From CAZRXG01 sp964603985 (GTDB taxonomy: Bacteria; Chloroflexota; Anaerolineae; Aggregatilineales; UBA3940): a stretch of 56,563 bases of DNA. Made by a program: the position numbers and the translations under genes. Positions 33,879 through 42,430 of this stretch are shown piece by piece (the first letter of the stretch is position 1; each line of letters opens with the position of its first letter). The DNA lies in contig CAZRXG010000029.1 of assembly GCA_964603985.1 (NCBI GenBank), positions 1-56,563 on the forward strand, read 5' to 3'. Under the pieces are notes generated by a model. It made no database searches. It worked only from the letters and a program-made list of their open reading frames with translations, and was not told the DNA's origin.

Positions 33879-34256
33879 ATGTCCAACACGATTTTAATCA
33901 TCGAAGATAATCCCAAAAATGCCGCCCTAATGCGGCGGGTGCTCGAAAAGCACAGTTACGCCGTGCTGCTGGCCGAAGACGGGGAGACGGGGCTGAAGGT
34001 CGCGCTGGCAGAACGCCCGGACCTGATCCTGCTCGACCTGGGCCTGCCCGACGTGGATGGGCAGACCGTCGCGGGCTGGCTCAAACAGGGCGATGGCCTG
34101 CCCGACACGCCGCTGGTGGTCGTCACCGCCTGGCCCAGCGAGACCGCGCGCCAGATGGTCAGCGCCTATGGATGCGAAGGCTACATTCCCAAGCCCATCG
34201 ACACGCGCGAATTCCCACACCAGATCGCATCGTACCTCAAAAGGCGGGCGGGCTGA
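33879..34256 (+). CDS. Stand-alone response regulator receiver
   Basis: 125 residues, one receiver domain: LIIEDNPKNAALMRR, phospho-Asp D53 (LILLDLGLPD), T83 in VVTAW and K105 in YIPKPID. It is closer in sequence to the receiver at 32872 (shared DLGLPD, YGCxGYIxKPIxTR) than to the one at 33458, so the three probably arose by local duplication. No output domain. Confidence 0.9.
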   Translation: MSNTILIIEDNPKNAALMRRVLEKHSYAVLLAEDGETGLKVALAERPDLILLDLGLPDVDGQTVAGWLKQGDGLPDTPLVVVTAWPSETARQMVSAYGCEGYIPKPIDTREFPHQIASYLKRRAG

Positions 34257-34283
34257 TCGCCCACCCGTCAGGAGGTATGCACT

Positions 34284-35138
34284 GTGGATCTGGTCTCTGC
34301 GGCCCGCTATTCAATTGAAGAATTAACCGACGCTTACAACCAGACTCGCGTGGACTACCTAGTGCCGATGCCGATGAGCCCCCGGCGGCTCCAGGAATAC
34401 GTCGACGTGTACGACATTGACCTGGAGGCATCGGTAGCCGCCGTCGAGGGCAACGCGATCCTGGGTCTGTGTATGCTGGGTCTGCGCGGGGAGCGGGCCT
34501 GGCTGACGCGCCTGGGGGTGCTGCCCACCAACCGGCGGCGCGGCACAGGCCGCGTCATGATAGAGTACGCCATCCGGCAGGCCATCGAGCGAGGGGCATC
34601 GGTGGTCCACCTGGAGGTCATCACAGGCAACACGCCGGCCTACAAATTGTTCAAGGGGTTAGGGTTTGAGGAGCTACGCAGCCTGACGATTCTGCGCCGC
34701 CCGCCCGGCCCCCCACCGGAGACACCGGCGCTGCCACCCACGACGTGCACCTGGCTGGACGAGTCGCAGATCCTCGACCACTCCACCAACCGCACCCACT
34801 ACCCCGCCTGGACAAACCAGACCGAGTCGCTGATCAACCTGGGCAACGTCAAGGGGCTGCACGTGGTGAACCACGCCAGCGAGGCCAGCGGCTGGATCAG
34901 CTTCGAGCGTTCGGCGCTGCAATTGAAGCGCGTCATGCTCGACTCGGTCGAGCCCGGCGATCCCCCTCCGGCCTACAGCCTGCTGCACCACCTGCACAGC
35001 CAGTTCTCAGGGCTGGACACCATCGCGGAGAACATCCCGGTCGACGTCCCTTACCTGGACGCCTTCCGCGCGCACAGGTACGTCGAGTCGTTTTCGCGCA
35101 TTGAGATGAAGCGGGACCTGACCCCGGACGAAGGGTGA
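34284..35138 (+). CDS. GNAT-family N-acetyltransferase
   Basis: 284 residues from a GTG at 34284, eight bases after GGAGG; the nearer ATG at 34277 is out of frame. Residues about 20-150 form the GNAT fold: AILGLCMLGLRGERAWLTRL, then VLPTNRRRGTGRVMIEYAI with the acetyl-CoA loop R-R-G-T-G-R, and the later HLEVITGNTPAYKLFKGLGF. Residues 155-284 look like a second, degenerate GNAT-like half without a CoA loop (GLHVVNHASEASGWISFERS, DVPYLDAFRAHRYVESFSRI). It is the last gene of the block, 27 bp after a receiver. Its acceptor could be a protein or a small molecule. Confidence 0.88.
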   Translation: MDLVSAARYSIEELTDAYNQTRVDYLVPMPMSPRRLQEYVDVYDIDLEASVAAVEGNAILGLCMLGLRGERAWLTRLGVLPTNRRRGTGRVMIEYAIRQAIERGASVVHLEVITGNTPAYKLFKGLGFEELRSLTILRRPPGPPPETPALPPTTCTWLDESQILDHSTNRTHYPAWTNQTESLINLGNVKGLHVVNHASEASGWISFERSALQLKRVMLDSVEPGDPPPAYSLLHHLHSQFSGLDTIAENIPVDVPYLDAFRAHRYVESFSRIEMKRDLTPDEG

Positions 35139-35146
35139 TCGGGAGA

Positions 35147-35183
35147 TTTCAGTCTACAGACTTCGCGGATTGCGCGGATTTAC
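35147..35183 (+). repeat. Interspersed repeat family C, copy 4 (diverged)
   Basis: TTTCAGTCTACAGACTTCGC followed by GGATTGCGCGGATTTACT: the same head as other C copies with several substitutions and no tail. Confidence 0.5.
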
Positions 35184-35246
35184 TGCGTTTGCCCCCCCAC
35201 CCCCGTCCTTTCAGGGGTAGGTTTTCGGCTCATGTCCAACACCGGT

Positions 35247-35368
35247 GTTAAACAGAATTCTGCATCACTGTGAGGCGCTGCCTGCTCAGCGGCCCTCACC
35301 CCCGCCGACCTCCGGGTCGGCCTCCCCCTCTCCCGACCGCGCTCTTCGAGCGCTGGGAGAGGGGGGCG
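35247..35368 (+). repeat. Modular palindromic repeat family A, copy 1
   Basis: Head GTTAAACAGAATTCTGCATC plus ACTGTGAGGCGCTGCCTGCT, then a C-rich tail with CCGACCTCCGGGTCGG and CCGCGCTCTTCGAGCGCTGG. The tail recurs at 42470-42545 and the head recurs at 49129 and 51767. Confidence 0.7.
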
Positions 35369-35404
35369 GCAGGCTTGGTGCGGCTTGCGCTTTGTTAAGC
35401 GGGG

Positions 35405-35433
35405 TGCTGCATCCTTGCGACGCGCTGCCTGCT
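35405..35433 (+). repeat. Partial family A repeat head
   Basis: TGCTGCATCCTTGCGACGCG followed by CTGCCTGCT matches the head module of family A without either tail. Confidence 0.5.
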
Positions 35434-35443
35434 ACTCAGCCGT

Positions 35444-36601
35444 TCAGGTGGAGCGGGGCAGTGTGATATAGAAGGTGCTCCCCTGTCCGGGCTGGCTCTC
35501 CAGCGTGATCTGGCCGCCGTGCAGCTCGATCAGGCTGCGGGCAATCGGCAGCCCCAGCCCGGTGCCCTGCTGCTCCATCTCGTCGCGGTCAATCTGGACA
35601 AAGCGATTGAAGATATCCTGCTGCCTCTCCGGGGCTATACCGATGCCCTCGTCGCGCACGGCGACGACCACCCGGTCATCCTGGGTATGGCCCGTAATCG
35701 AGACCACGCCGCCCTCGCGCTTGGAGAACTTGATCCCGTTCTCGACGAGGCGCATCAGCGCGTCGGTCAGGTGGACGGACACACCGGAGACAAGCAGATC
35801 CGGCGGAACGTCCACCTCGAGCCGGACGTTCTTTTCCTCAGCCAGGCGGGCAGCGGCCTCCACGATCTCCCCGGCAACTGCGCTCAGGTCGCAAGGGACG
35901 CTGCGATGGTCGATCTCCATCTCCACCAGACCGCTGTCGATGCGAACCAGGAGCATCAGATCCTCGACCAGCCTGACCAGACGCTCGGCACCACGCTGCA
36001 CGCCCTCCAGCATGGCGTTGATCGTCTCCTGATCGGCGTCGGAGATGCCTTCCCGGAGGAGGTTGATGTACCCGTACACGTAGGTCAGCGGGGTGCGGAG
36101 CTCGTGGCTGAAGATCGTGATCATCTGCTCCTTCATTTTCCTGACTTCTACCTGTGTTACAGACTGGATATCGCGCACGCGCTGTAGCTTGGTGCGGATC
36201 GCGATCAGCAGGTCTTCCGGCTCGAAGGGCTTAACGAGATAGTCGTCGACCCCCAGGCTCTTGCCGCGCCGGACATCGACCGTCTGCCCGCGCGCCGTCA
36301 GGAAGATGAAGGGGATAGGTGCCCAGTCGGCGTTGCTGCGCACTGCCTCGTAGAATTCGTAGCCGTCCATCTCAGGCATCATGATGTCGGAGATGATCAG
36401 ATCGGGCGTCTGGCCCTGCATAAGCTCCAGGGCAGTTTTGCCGTCGATGGCAGTGATCAGGTTGTAACCGTAGAAACGCAGCAGATCAACGACCCCCTCC
36501 AGGATGGCCGGGTCATCGTCGACCAGAAGAATGGTGATCCCCTGACCGTCCTGAGCGCCGAGAAGATCGTTTTGAATGGACTGTACAAATTCAGACATCA
36601 T
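35444..36601 (-). CDS. Receiver - histidine kinase hybrid (cytoplasmic)
   Basis: About 385 residues from the ATG at 36601 (MMSEFVQ); GAGG lies about seven bases upstream on the minus strand, and a longer frame from 36625 is less likely. An N-terminal receiver (about 22-135) has the LLVDDDP acidic motif, phospho-Asp D72 in LIISDIMMPEMDG, a T in FLTAR and K in YLVKPFEP. A coiled coil then leads to HisKA with IFSHELRTPLTYVYGYINLL (H166) and HATPase_c with LVENGIKFS, DEGIGIAP, QGTGLGLPIA. There is no membrane segment. Receiver-first kinases take phosphate from another kinase and pass it on or are gated by it. It faces the receiver block convergently and is a likely member of the same network. Confidence 0.93.
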   Translation of the reverse strand: MMSEFVQSIQNDLLGAQDGQGITILLVDDDPAILEGVVDLLRFYGYNLITAIDGKTALELMQGQTPDLIISDIMMPEMDGYEFYEAVRSNADWAPIPFIFLTARGQTVDVRRGKSLGVDDYLVKPFEPEDLLIAIRTKLQRVRDIQSVTQVEVRKMKEQMITIFSHELRTPLTYVYGYINLLREGISDADQETINAMLEGVQRGAERLVRLVEDLMLLVRIDSGLVEMEIDHRSVPCDLSAVAGEIVEAAARLAEEKNVRLEVDVPPDLLVSGVSVHLTDALMRLVENGIKFSKREGGVVSITGHTQDDRVVVAVRDEGIGIAPERQQDIFNRFVQIDRDEMEQQGTGLGLPIARSLIELHGGQITLESQPGQGSTFYITLPRST

Positions 36602-36929
36602 CCCAATCCTCACCGTGTCTGGCAATACATATGTTTACACCAACCCAAGATCATATATCGCGCCGTGCAGGCGAGATTTCGTACTAACAGTATACAAAGC
36701 GGAGCAGATGACCCAAATAGGGTCTTTCCCCCATAAGACTGTGTTAAGGACCTTCCATCCACGTATCTCAGTCATTTTATCATGAAGGGTTTTTCGGCGC
36801 TGGCCTCGTGCCCGCTCACAGGTTTAGACATGCTCTTACAGGGCTGGTATAATCATGGTGCACACAAGGGCCAGGATCGATACCCGGATGACCAACGCCG
36901 CACAAACCAACTGAAGAAGGGAAGGCATT
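36602..36929. other. Divergent intergenic region
   Basis: Between the receiver-kinase gene (minus) and the HAD phosphatase (plus). Contains the promoter at 36824-36853 and AT-rich stretches with no convincing coding frame. Confidence 0.5.
36824..36853 (+). promoter_or_regulatory. Sigma70-like promoter for the HAD phosphatase
   Basis: TTAGAC (36824-36829) and a perfect TATAAT (36848-36853) with 18-bp spacing, about 77 bases before the start codon. Confidence 0.5.
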
Positions 36930-37700
36930 ATGTCTCGTGCGTACCTGATCGACATGGACGGCGTGTTGATCACCGGGAGCAAGCCAATCCCGGGCGCGGT
37001 CGAGTTCATCACCCGGCTGCACGACGCCAGCATCCCGTTCATGGTGTTCACCAACAATTCACGTTTATCGCCCCGCGATCACCACGCCCGGTTGTCCGCG
37101 ATGGGGCTAAATATCCCTGAAGAGCAGATCTTCACCTCGGCGCTGGCTACCGCCTACTTCCTCGACCAGCAGCGTCCTAAAGGGTCGGCCTACGTGATCG
37201 GCGATTCGGGCCTGACCACCGCCCTGCACGAGATCGGCTACGTGCAGACCGAGCACAAACCCGACTACTTCGTCCTGGGCGAGACCAAAACGTACACCTT
37301 CGAGAGTCTCACCACCGCCATCCGCCTGATCAACGACGGGGCGCGATTCATCGCAACCAACCCGGACGTGACCGGCCCCAGTGAGGGCGGCACCGTGCCC
37401 GCAACCGGCGCGGTGGCGCGCCTGATCACGGCCGCGACGGGCGTCGAGCCGTACTTCGTGGGCAAGCCCAACCCGCTGATGATGCGCGCGGCGCTGCGCC
37501 GGATCGGCGCGCACTCGGAAAACGCCATCATGGTCGGCGACCGCATGGACACCGACATCGTCGCCGGGATCGAGAGCGGCCTGGGGACGATCCTGGTGCT
37601 CAGCGGCGTGACCAAGAAAGAGGAAGTGGCACGCTATCCCTACATACCCGACCAGATCCTGGAGTCGGTGGCCGACATCAAGCTGGGGAAGGGCTCGTAA
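36930..37700 (+). CDS. HAD superfamily subclass IIA phosphatase (NagD-like)
   Basis: 256 residues after GAAGGGAAGGC. Motif I is LIDMDGVL (nucleophile D8, acid D10), motif II FTNNS, motif III lysine K in VGKPNPLMM, and motif IV VGDRMDTDI. The C2-type cap lies between motifs II and III, as in NagD, p-nitrophenylphosphatase and phosphoglycolate phosphatase. These cytoplasmic enzymes remove phosphate from small metabolites, often damaged or side-product ones. The sequence gives no more specific substrate. It has its own promoter and is flanked by noncoding regions, so it is probably monocistronic. Confidence 0.93.
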   Translation: MSRAYLIDMDGVLITGSKPIPGAVEFITRLHDASIPFMVFTNNSRLSPRDHHARLSAMGLNIPEEQIFTSALATAYFLDQQRPKGSAYVIGDSGLTTALHEIGYVQTEHKPDYFVLGETKTYTFESLTTAIRLINDGARFIATNPDVTGPSEGGTVPATGAVARLITAATGVEPYFVGKPNPLMMRAALRRIGAHSENAIMVGDRMDTDIVAGIESGLGTILVLSGVTKKEEVARYPYIPDQILESVADIKLGKGS

Positions 37701-38257
37701 ACGTGAGCCAGCGAGGGAAAGCCGATGCTGCCCAAAACGTGGAAATCATTCAGCGCGTGGTGCGCCCGCTCAGAGACAGACCGGTTGAGCCATAGAAGCG
37801 AGACTGTTTGCCTCCGAGACACCGTTTAGAGGCAAAAACACGGACATCTGAACAGATGGGGACTCCAGTCGGCAGATGACATGTCAAGCGCGGGTGCAGC
37901 CTCACTCGCCGTATCCTTCCACCCGCGAGCTAGCAGGTTAGGACTTACGCGGTTGGGCGCGAATTGCGCCTTGCAAGGGGCTGAAGCCACCTTATCTGAG
38001 TGCTGTGAACTGTATAACTCCGGCAGGTGTCAATTTTGCTTGAGAACAACATGTAACATGTTATAATAATATAAACTCAGCCTTTCACGAGAGCTAGAAC
38101 ACCATCTCCCCACCTATCTCAAAGACAACCGGTTTCCAGGAGAGAGAAATCTAGTCTGGATCGACATAGCAGCGACCATTGCACACCCCTAGAATGGCGG
38201 GATAGATGCTTTTCTGTTCACGACACATTAGATTTCGTACACGGGAGGTAAACGATC
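37701..38257. other. Intergenic region at the edge of a lower-GC segment
   Basis: 557 bp with falling GC content. Contains an 8-bp hairpin TTTGCCTC/GAGGCAAA (37807-37836), the palindrome TGACATGTCA (37877-37886) and the promoter/operator at 38040-38067. No gene was supported. Confidence 0.5.
38040..38067 (+). promoter_or_regulatory. Sigma70 promoter with embedded perfect inverted repeat
   Basis: TTGAGA (38040-38045) and TATAAT (38062-38067) with 16-bp spacing. The spacer carries AACATGT (38048-38054) and ACATGTT (38056-38062), a perfect 7-bp inverted repeat around one A, an operator candidate placed to block RNA polymerase. Confidence 0.65.
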
Positions 38258-38653
38258 ATGGGCTTTCAAGTCAAACGTTTTGAAAATGAACCCATCATCC
38301 TGGTCACCTGGAAAGATCCGATGGATGTGGGTAAGGATATACCAGGATCTTTTCCGGCAATCGATGCGCTCATTGAGGAGGACGAGGCGGTCTTCTGCAT
38401 CAACGATCTTCGGGACATCAAGACAAACTTCAGCGAGACTGTGATTGCCATGGCATATTCTCGCAAGAAGGCCCCAGGGTCGCCTCGCGACCCACGGCTC
38501 CACAACATCCTGGTCAGTCCGAATGAATTGATGCAGCTCGTAGCAAGAAGCGCAGGGCAAGACCAATACGGCAACCTGAATGTGGCAATATACGGCACCG
38601 TCGAAGAGGCTTTGGAACACGCGCGGCGGGCCCCACGCGAGGAACTTTCTTAA
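38258..38653 (+). CDS. Hypothetical protein, STAS-like size and pattern
   Basis: 131 residues, GGGAGG upstream of the ATG. Starts MGFQVKRFENEPIILVTWKD, then alternating strands and helices (AVFCINDLRDIKTNFSETVI, HNILVSPNELMQLVARSAG, LNVAIYGTVEEALEHAR), a layout reminiscent of SpoIIAA/STAS-like folds in which the last helix follows a VAIYGT-type strand. There is no signal peptide. No family can be named with confidence. It is the first gene after the operator-bearing promoter at 38040 and sits 193 bp before the aromatic prenyltransferase gene in a lower-GC segment, possibly a transferred pair. Confidence 0.75.
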   Translation: MGFQVKRFENEPIILVTWKDPMDVGKDIPGSFPAIDALIEEDEAVFCINDLRDIKTNFSETVIAMAYSRKKAPGSPRDPRLHNILVSPNELMQLVARSAGQDQYGNLNVAIYGTVEEALEHARRAPREELS

Positions 38654-38846
38654 CCCGTCGGGCCTGCGTCCGCTCGATTTAAAGGCAAGCAGATCGGTAG
38701 GTAGCGTAAGGCCGATCTATGGGGGGACCGTCTTGCAGAGACGTGTGTTTCAGACACACCTTCGTACGATGAATGGGTATTAGCGGGTCTACCAAAGCAT
38801 TGGAGATAGTCATGTAATTCCTAACATAGTGCAGAGGGAGGGTGAG

Positions 38847-39785
38847 ATGATACGGGGAACAACTTTTCAGAAAGTGTGCAGCATCAACCAACTCAACGAG
38901 GCCATCGCAACCACAGCGCGGCACGTAGGCGCCGAATACGACGAGTCGGCTCTGATGAGAGCACTCGACGTGTTCAGAGAGCCGTTTGAAGCGGGATGCT
39001 CAGCATACCGGACAACGACGAGGGAGAACAGGAGGATCAACACAAGATACTTTAATCTGACGGTGCCTCACGATCCATTTGTAACGGCTGTCGAAAATGG
39101 GCTTCTTGAGGCCAACGGCCATCCAAGTATGAAGATAATCCCGTACATCGCCGATAATCTCATGACCGGCGAAACCGCAGGATGGGGCATTGACATAGGG
39201 GCGTCCTACGGCCTTGAAAAGATATGGACTTTCCTTGGCAACTCGGTGCCCCTGCAAGAGGTCCTGAAAACACCCGGTCTGCCGGATGGGGTAGAGGCGA
39301 ATCTCGACTACTTCGAAAAACACCAGCTCGACCCGGTGCACGTGGTTGGGGTGGATTTCCGATCCAAGTCCATGAATGTGTACTACGTGGCATGGGAGAT
39401 CGGGGGACTGACGCCGGAGAGGGTCGCACACCTGCTAAGCGATCTGGGATTCGAGGTGCCGGATGACGAAGTGCTTTCGTACTGCGCACAGGCGATACCC
39501 GTGTATTACACCTTCAACTGGGAGTCGCCTGACGTTCAACGAGTTTGCTTTGCCGGTTTTGCGCCCGACCCGTCACTGGTTCCAAGGTGGCATCCGGTGA
39601 TGGAGACGTTTGTCGCCGAAGCGCAGACCATCGCCAATGAGCGCATGTTTTACTACAATCCAACATTTGTCCGGGATGGCGATGGTTACAGCAAGATAGA
39701 GATATGCTTCCACGAGGCCTTCGCGGGAGAGGTTCTGAAGATCATGCCAAAATCTTTCAGGGACGGCCTTCCCGGTTCCAACTGA
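38847..39785 (+). CDS. ABBA-fold aromatic prenyltransferase (NphB/CloQ-like)
   Basis: 312 residues from the ATG at 38847, with AGGGAGGG just upstream; a GTG at 38829 would add six residues across the binding site. The sequence follows the soluble aromatic prenyltransferase family: YFNLTVPHDPFVTAVENG, LLEANGHPS (compare family LFPATGHP), LDPVHVVGVDFRSKSMNVYY, IPVYYTFNWESPDVQRVCFA. These are the strands that build the ten-stranded alpha-beta-beta-alpha barrel, including the diphosphate-binding Lys/Arg/Tyr positions. The family transfers dimethylallyl, geranyl or farnesyl groups to phenolic or phenazine acceptors in secondary metabolism, without the DDxxD motif. No biosynthetic cluster surrounds it. 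GC content is lower than the flanks. Family is confident; substrates unknown. Confidence 0.85.
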   Translation: MIRGTTFQKVCSINQLNEAIATTARHVGAEYDESALMRALDVFREPFEAGCSAYRTTTRENRRINTRYFNLTVPHDPFVTAVENGLLEANGHPSMKIIPYIADNLMTGETAGWGIDIGASYGLEKIWTFLGNSVPLQEVLKTPGLPDGVEANLDYFEKHQLDPVHVVGVDFRSKSMNVYYVAWEIGGLTPERVAHLLSDLGFEVPDDEVLSYCAQAIPVYYTFNWESPDVQRVCFAGFAPDPSLVPRWHPVMETFVAEAQTIANERMFYYNPTFVRDGDGYSKIEICFHEAFAGEVLKIMPKSFRDGLPGSN

Positions 39786-39795
39786 ATACACGATG

Positions 39796-39830
39796 TGGGC
39801 TCCTCTTAACGAGGAGCCCATGCTCTTAAT
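39796..39830 (+). terminator. Terminator after the aromatic prenyltransferase
   Basis: TGGGCTCCTC (39796-39805) and GAGGAGCCCA (39811-39820) form a perfect 10-bp stem with a TTAAC loop, followed by a T-rich but mixed tail. Confidence 0.75.
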
Positions 39831-39870
39831 TCACAACCTTGAACCGGCACGCCCGGCAAAAAGTGCAGGC

Positions 39871-39900
39871 TTGCACAACCAGCGCGGGGACATGTAGAAT
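39871..39900 (+). promoter_or_regulatory. Sigma70-like promoter of the NarL-type pair
   Basis: TTGCAC (39871-39876) and TAGAAT (39895-39900) with 18-bp spacing, giving a leader of about 180 nt. Confidence 0.45.
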
Positions 39901-40088
39901 AAAAACAACCGAACGAAGTGGGCGAAGTTAACCGGATCTGCACTGTGCCGGTGGCTCCTGCCATCCGTCCGGGGCAGCCAGCGATAGCACGATTCACACC
40001 CGGCTGAACGGGTGCTGCCCCACCCCCCCGATAACCCTGAGCCGACGGCTCTCGCAGTGCCGCCACAAGTAGAGTTGGAGCACAGACG

Positions 40089-41768
40089 ATGCCCCCCCGC
40101 CTGAGGCCCGGCCTGCCGGTTCTGGTATTGATGACGGCCAGCAGCATAGTAGGCCTCACCCTCACAGTGTGCCTCACTCCGACCACCCTTCACCTGCCGG
40201 TTGCGGCAAGCGTGGCACTGGGCGCTGCCGGGCTGGCCGGTCTGGGGAGCGCCGCCTGGCTGACGTGGCGCTACGGCCTGCCGCCGGACGACGGCGAGCA
40301 GACGAAGAGCGCCCTCCGGCCCGGTGAAGGACTCAACCAAGCGGTGTTGAACTCGCTACCGGCGCAGGTGGCCGTGCTGGATCGGAACGGGGACGTCATC
40401 GCCGTCAACGAGGCGTGGAGCCGCTTCACACGGGGCAACCGGGTGCCCGCCCCGCTACGCCCCGACATGGGAACGAATTACGTGGAGGTCAACCGCCAGG
40501 CGCAGGGCAAGCCGGCCAGGGACGCGCACGCCATCGCACTCGGCCTGGAAGCCATATTGAAGCGCAGCCAGGCCGAGTTTACGTATGAGTATCCCCTGCC
40601 CACCCCCCGTAAGCAGCGCTGGTTCCTGCTGTCGGCGATGCCGCTGACCGGCGAGCGGGGCGGCGCGGTCGTCTCGCACCTGGACATCACAGAGCGCAAG
40701 CGGGCCGAGAAGGCGCTGCTGGAAAGCCAGGAACGCTTCAAGCGCATCGCGGAGAACGCCCCCGACATGATCTTCCGCTGGACGTACGCGCGCGGATACG
40801 AGTACGTCAGCCCGGCGTGCACCGAGGTGTCCGGCTACCGACCGGAGCAGTACTACGCCGACCCCGGCCTGGGCTACCGCATCATCCACCCCGACGACCT
40901 CCGGAGCTACGAGGAAACCATCTCCGACCTGGCTAACCCGGAAGGCCCGCGCCGCTACTGCGTCATTCGCTGGTTTCACAAGGACGGGCACATCGTACAC
41001 ATCGAGATGCGCATGACGCCGCTCTTCGACGAGCGCAACGAACTGGCCGGGCTGGAGGGGATCGTGCACGACATCAGCGAGCACGTCCTCGCCAGGGAGC
41101 GCCTGCGCGAGCTGACGACGCAGATCACCAGGGCGCACGAGGACGAGCGCCAGCGCATCGCGCGCGAACTGCACGACGAGATCGGGCAGGCACTGACCAT
41201 CGCCAAGATGCGGCTGCGGATGGTCGAGAGCACGCTGTCGGAGCAGGCCGGGGCCGCGCATGAGCGGTTCGACGCGCTGAACGAGCTGGTCGAGGAGACG
41301 CTGCAAAACGTGCGCGCCCTGTCACACGAGCTGCGCCCGCCGCTGCTAGACGAGCTGGGTTGGGAACCGGCGCTGGCCTGGCTTTGCACCAGCTTTTCGC
41401 AGCGCACCGGGCTGGCGGTCGGCTACCGGCACCAGGGTCTGGCCGACCGGCTGCTGCCGGAGATCGAGCTGACCGCCTACCGCGCGGTGCAGGAAGCGCT
41501 GACCAACGTCATCCGCCACGCCGACGCACAGAAGGCGACGGTGTGCGCGGAACTCTCGGATAACGCGCTGGCGCTCGCCATCGAGGACGACGGACAGGGC
41601 TTCGACGTGGGGCTGCTCGACCGGGCGGGGAGGCCCGACGTGGGGCTGGGTCTGCTGGGGATGCAGGAGCGCGTCCACATGGCCGGGGGCGAGATGCAGA
41701 TCGACAGTGTGCCGGGCGAGGGGACGACGATCAGGGTATACTTGCCGCACAAGAAGGCAGAACCATGA
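40089..41768 (+). CDS. NarL/DegS-type sensor histidine kinase with two PAS domains
   Basis: 559 residues. Two hydrophobic segments at about 9-30 and 38-58 without a large loop between them, so the input is probably membrane or cytoplasmic. PAS 1 at about 82-205 (LPAQVAVLDRNGDVIAVNEA), PAS/PAC 2 at 212-335 (APDMIFRWTYARGYEYVSPA, IIHPDDLRSYE), then HisKA_3 with ERQRIARELHDEIGQALT (H362) and HATPase_c with EALTNVIRHADAQ, DDGQGFD and GLGLLGMQERV, the GLRGMxER-type signature of this subfamily. The stop overlaps the response regulator start (ATGA), so the two form a translationally coupled two-component system. Confidence 0.95.
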   Translation: MPPRLRPGLPVLVLMTASSIVGLTLTVCLTPTTLHLPVAASVALGAAGLAGLGSAAWLTWRYGLPPDDGEQTKSALRPGEGLNQAVLNSLPAQVAVLDRNGDVIAVNEAWSRFTRGNRVPAPLRPDMGTNYVEVNRQAQGKPARDAHAIALGLEAILKRSQAEFTYEYPLPTPRKQRWFLLSAMPLTGERGGAVVSHLDITERKRAEKALLESQERFKRIAENAPDMIFRWTYARGYEYVSPACTEVSGYRPEQYYADPGLGYRIIHPDDLRSYEETISDLANPEGPRRYCVIRWFHKDGHIVHIEMRMTPLFDERNELAGLEGIVHDISEHVLARERLRELTTQITRAHEDERQRIARELHDEIGQALTIAKMRLRMVESTLSEQAGAAHERFDALNELVEETLQNVRALSHELRPPLLDELGWEPALAWLCTSFSQRTGLAVGYRHQGLADRLLPEIELTAYRAVQEALTNVIRHADAQKATVCAELSDNALALAIEDDGQGFDVGLLDRAGRPDVGLGLLGMQERVHMAGGEMQIDSVPGEGTTIRVYLPHKKAEP

Positions 41769-42421
41769 GACCGATCACCCTGATACTGGTCGAGGATCAC
41801 CATCTGGTGCGCGAGGCGCTGCGTGCCCTGCTGGAGGAGCACGGTGACTTTGAAGTCGTCGGGCAGGCCGAGGACGGCAGTCAGGTGATCCCACTGGCCG
41901 AGAAACTGCGCCCCGATGTGATCATCATGGACATCACCATGCCCAACCTCAACGGCATCGAGGCGACCCAGCGCCTGCAGGACCTGGAACACACGCCGTA
42001 CACCATCATCCTCTCGCAGTACCGCCGCGACGAGTACATCGCCCAGTCGCTGCTGGCCGGGGCGAACGGCTACCTGCTCAAGGACTCGGCTGCCGACGAG
42101 CTACCGGCAGCCATCCGGGCCGTCGTCTCCGGCGAGACCTACCTCTCCGAGCAGCTTTGCCCGGAGGCGGTCGAGGAGCTGCTGGCCCGCCACCAGGAGG
42201 GCCTGTCGCCGCTGGACCGCCTGACGCCGCGCGAGCGGGAAGTGCTGCAACTGGTGGCCGAGGGAAACACCAACCGCCGCATCGCCTTTCACCTGGGGAT
42301 CAGCATCAAGACGGTCGAGAAGCACCGCGCCAGCCTGATGGACAAGCTCGGCATCCGCGACGTGGCCGGACTGGTGCGCTTCGCGATCATGCACGGGATC
42401 ATCAAACCCGAAGGCAGCTAG
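41765..42421 (+). CDS. NarL/FixJ-family response regulator
   Basis: 218 residues. Receiver at 1-125 with E10/D11, phospho-Asp D56 (VIIMDITMPNLNG), S/T at ILSQ (the usual Thr is Ser) and K in YLLKDSA. LuxR-type helix-turn-helix at about 150-210: LTPREREVLQLVAEGNTNRR, then IAFHLGISIKTVEKHRASLM. It binds DNA and regulates transcription on phosphorylation by the upstream kinase. Target genes cannot be told from the window. Confidence 0.95.
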   Translation: MRPITLILVEDHHLVREALRALLEEHGDFEVVGQAEDGSQVIPLAEKLRPDVIIMDITMPNLNGIEATQRLQDLEHTPYTIILSQYRRDEYIAQSLLAGANGYLLKDSAADELPAAIRAVVSGETYLSEQLCPEAVEELLARHQEGLSPLDRLTPREREVLQLVAEGNTNRRIAFHLGISIKTVEKHRASLMDKLGIRDVAGLVRFAIMHGIIKPEGS

Positions 42422-42430
42422 GCACTGTCA

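Larger units (their letters stand above)
35139..35443. other. Intergenic region between convergent genes, repeat-filled
   Basis: Holds repeat copies C4 (35147-35183), A1 (35247-35368) and a partial A-type head (35405-35433). No gene was seen. Confidence 0.6.
39786..40088. other. Intergenic region with terminator and promoter
   Basis: 303 bp holding the prenyltransferase terminator (39796-39830) and the sensor-kinase promoter (39871-39900). Nothing else was seen. Confidence 0.55.
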
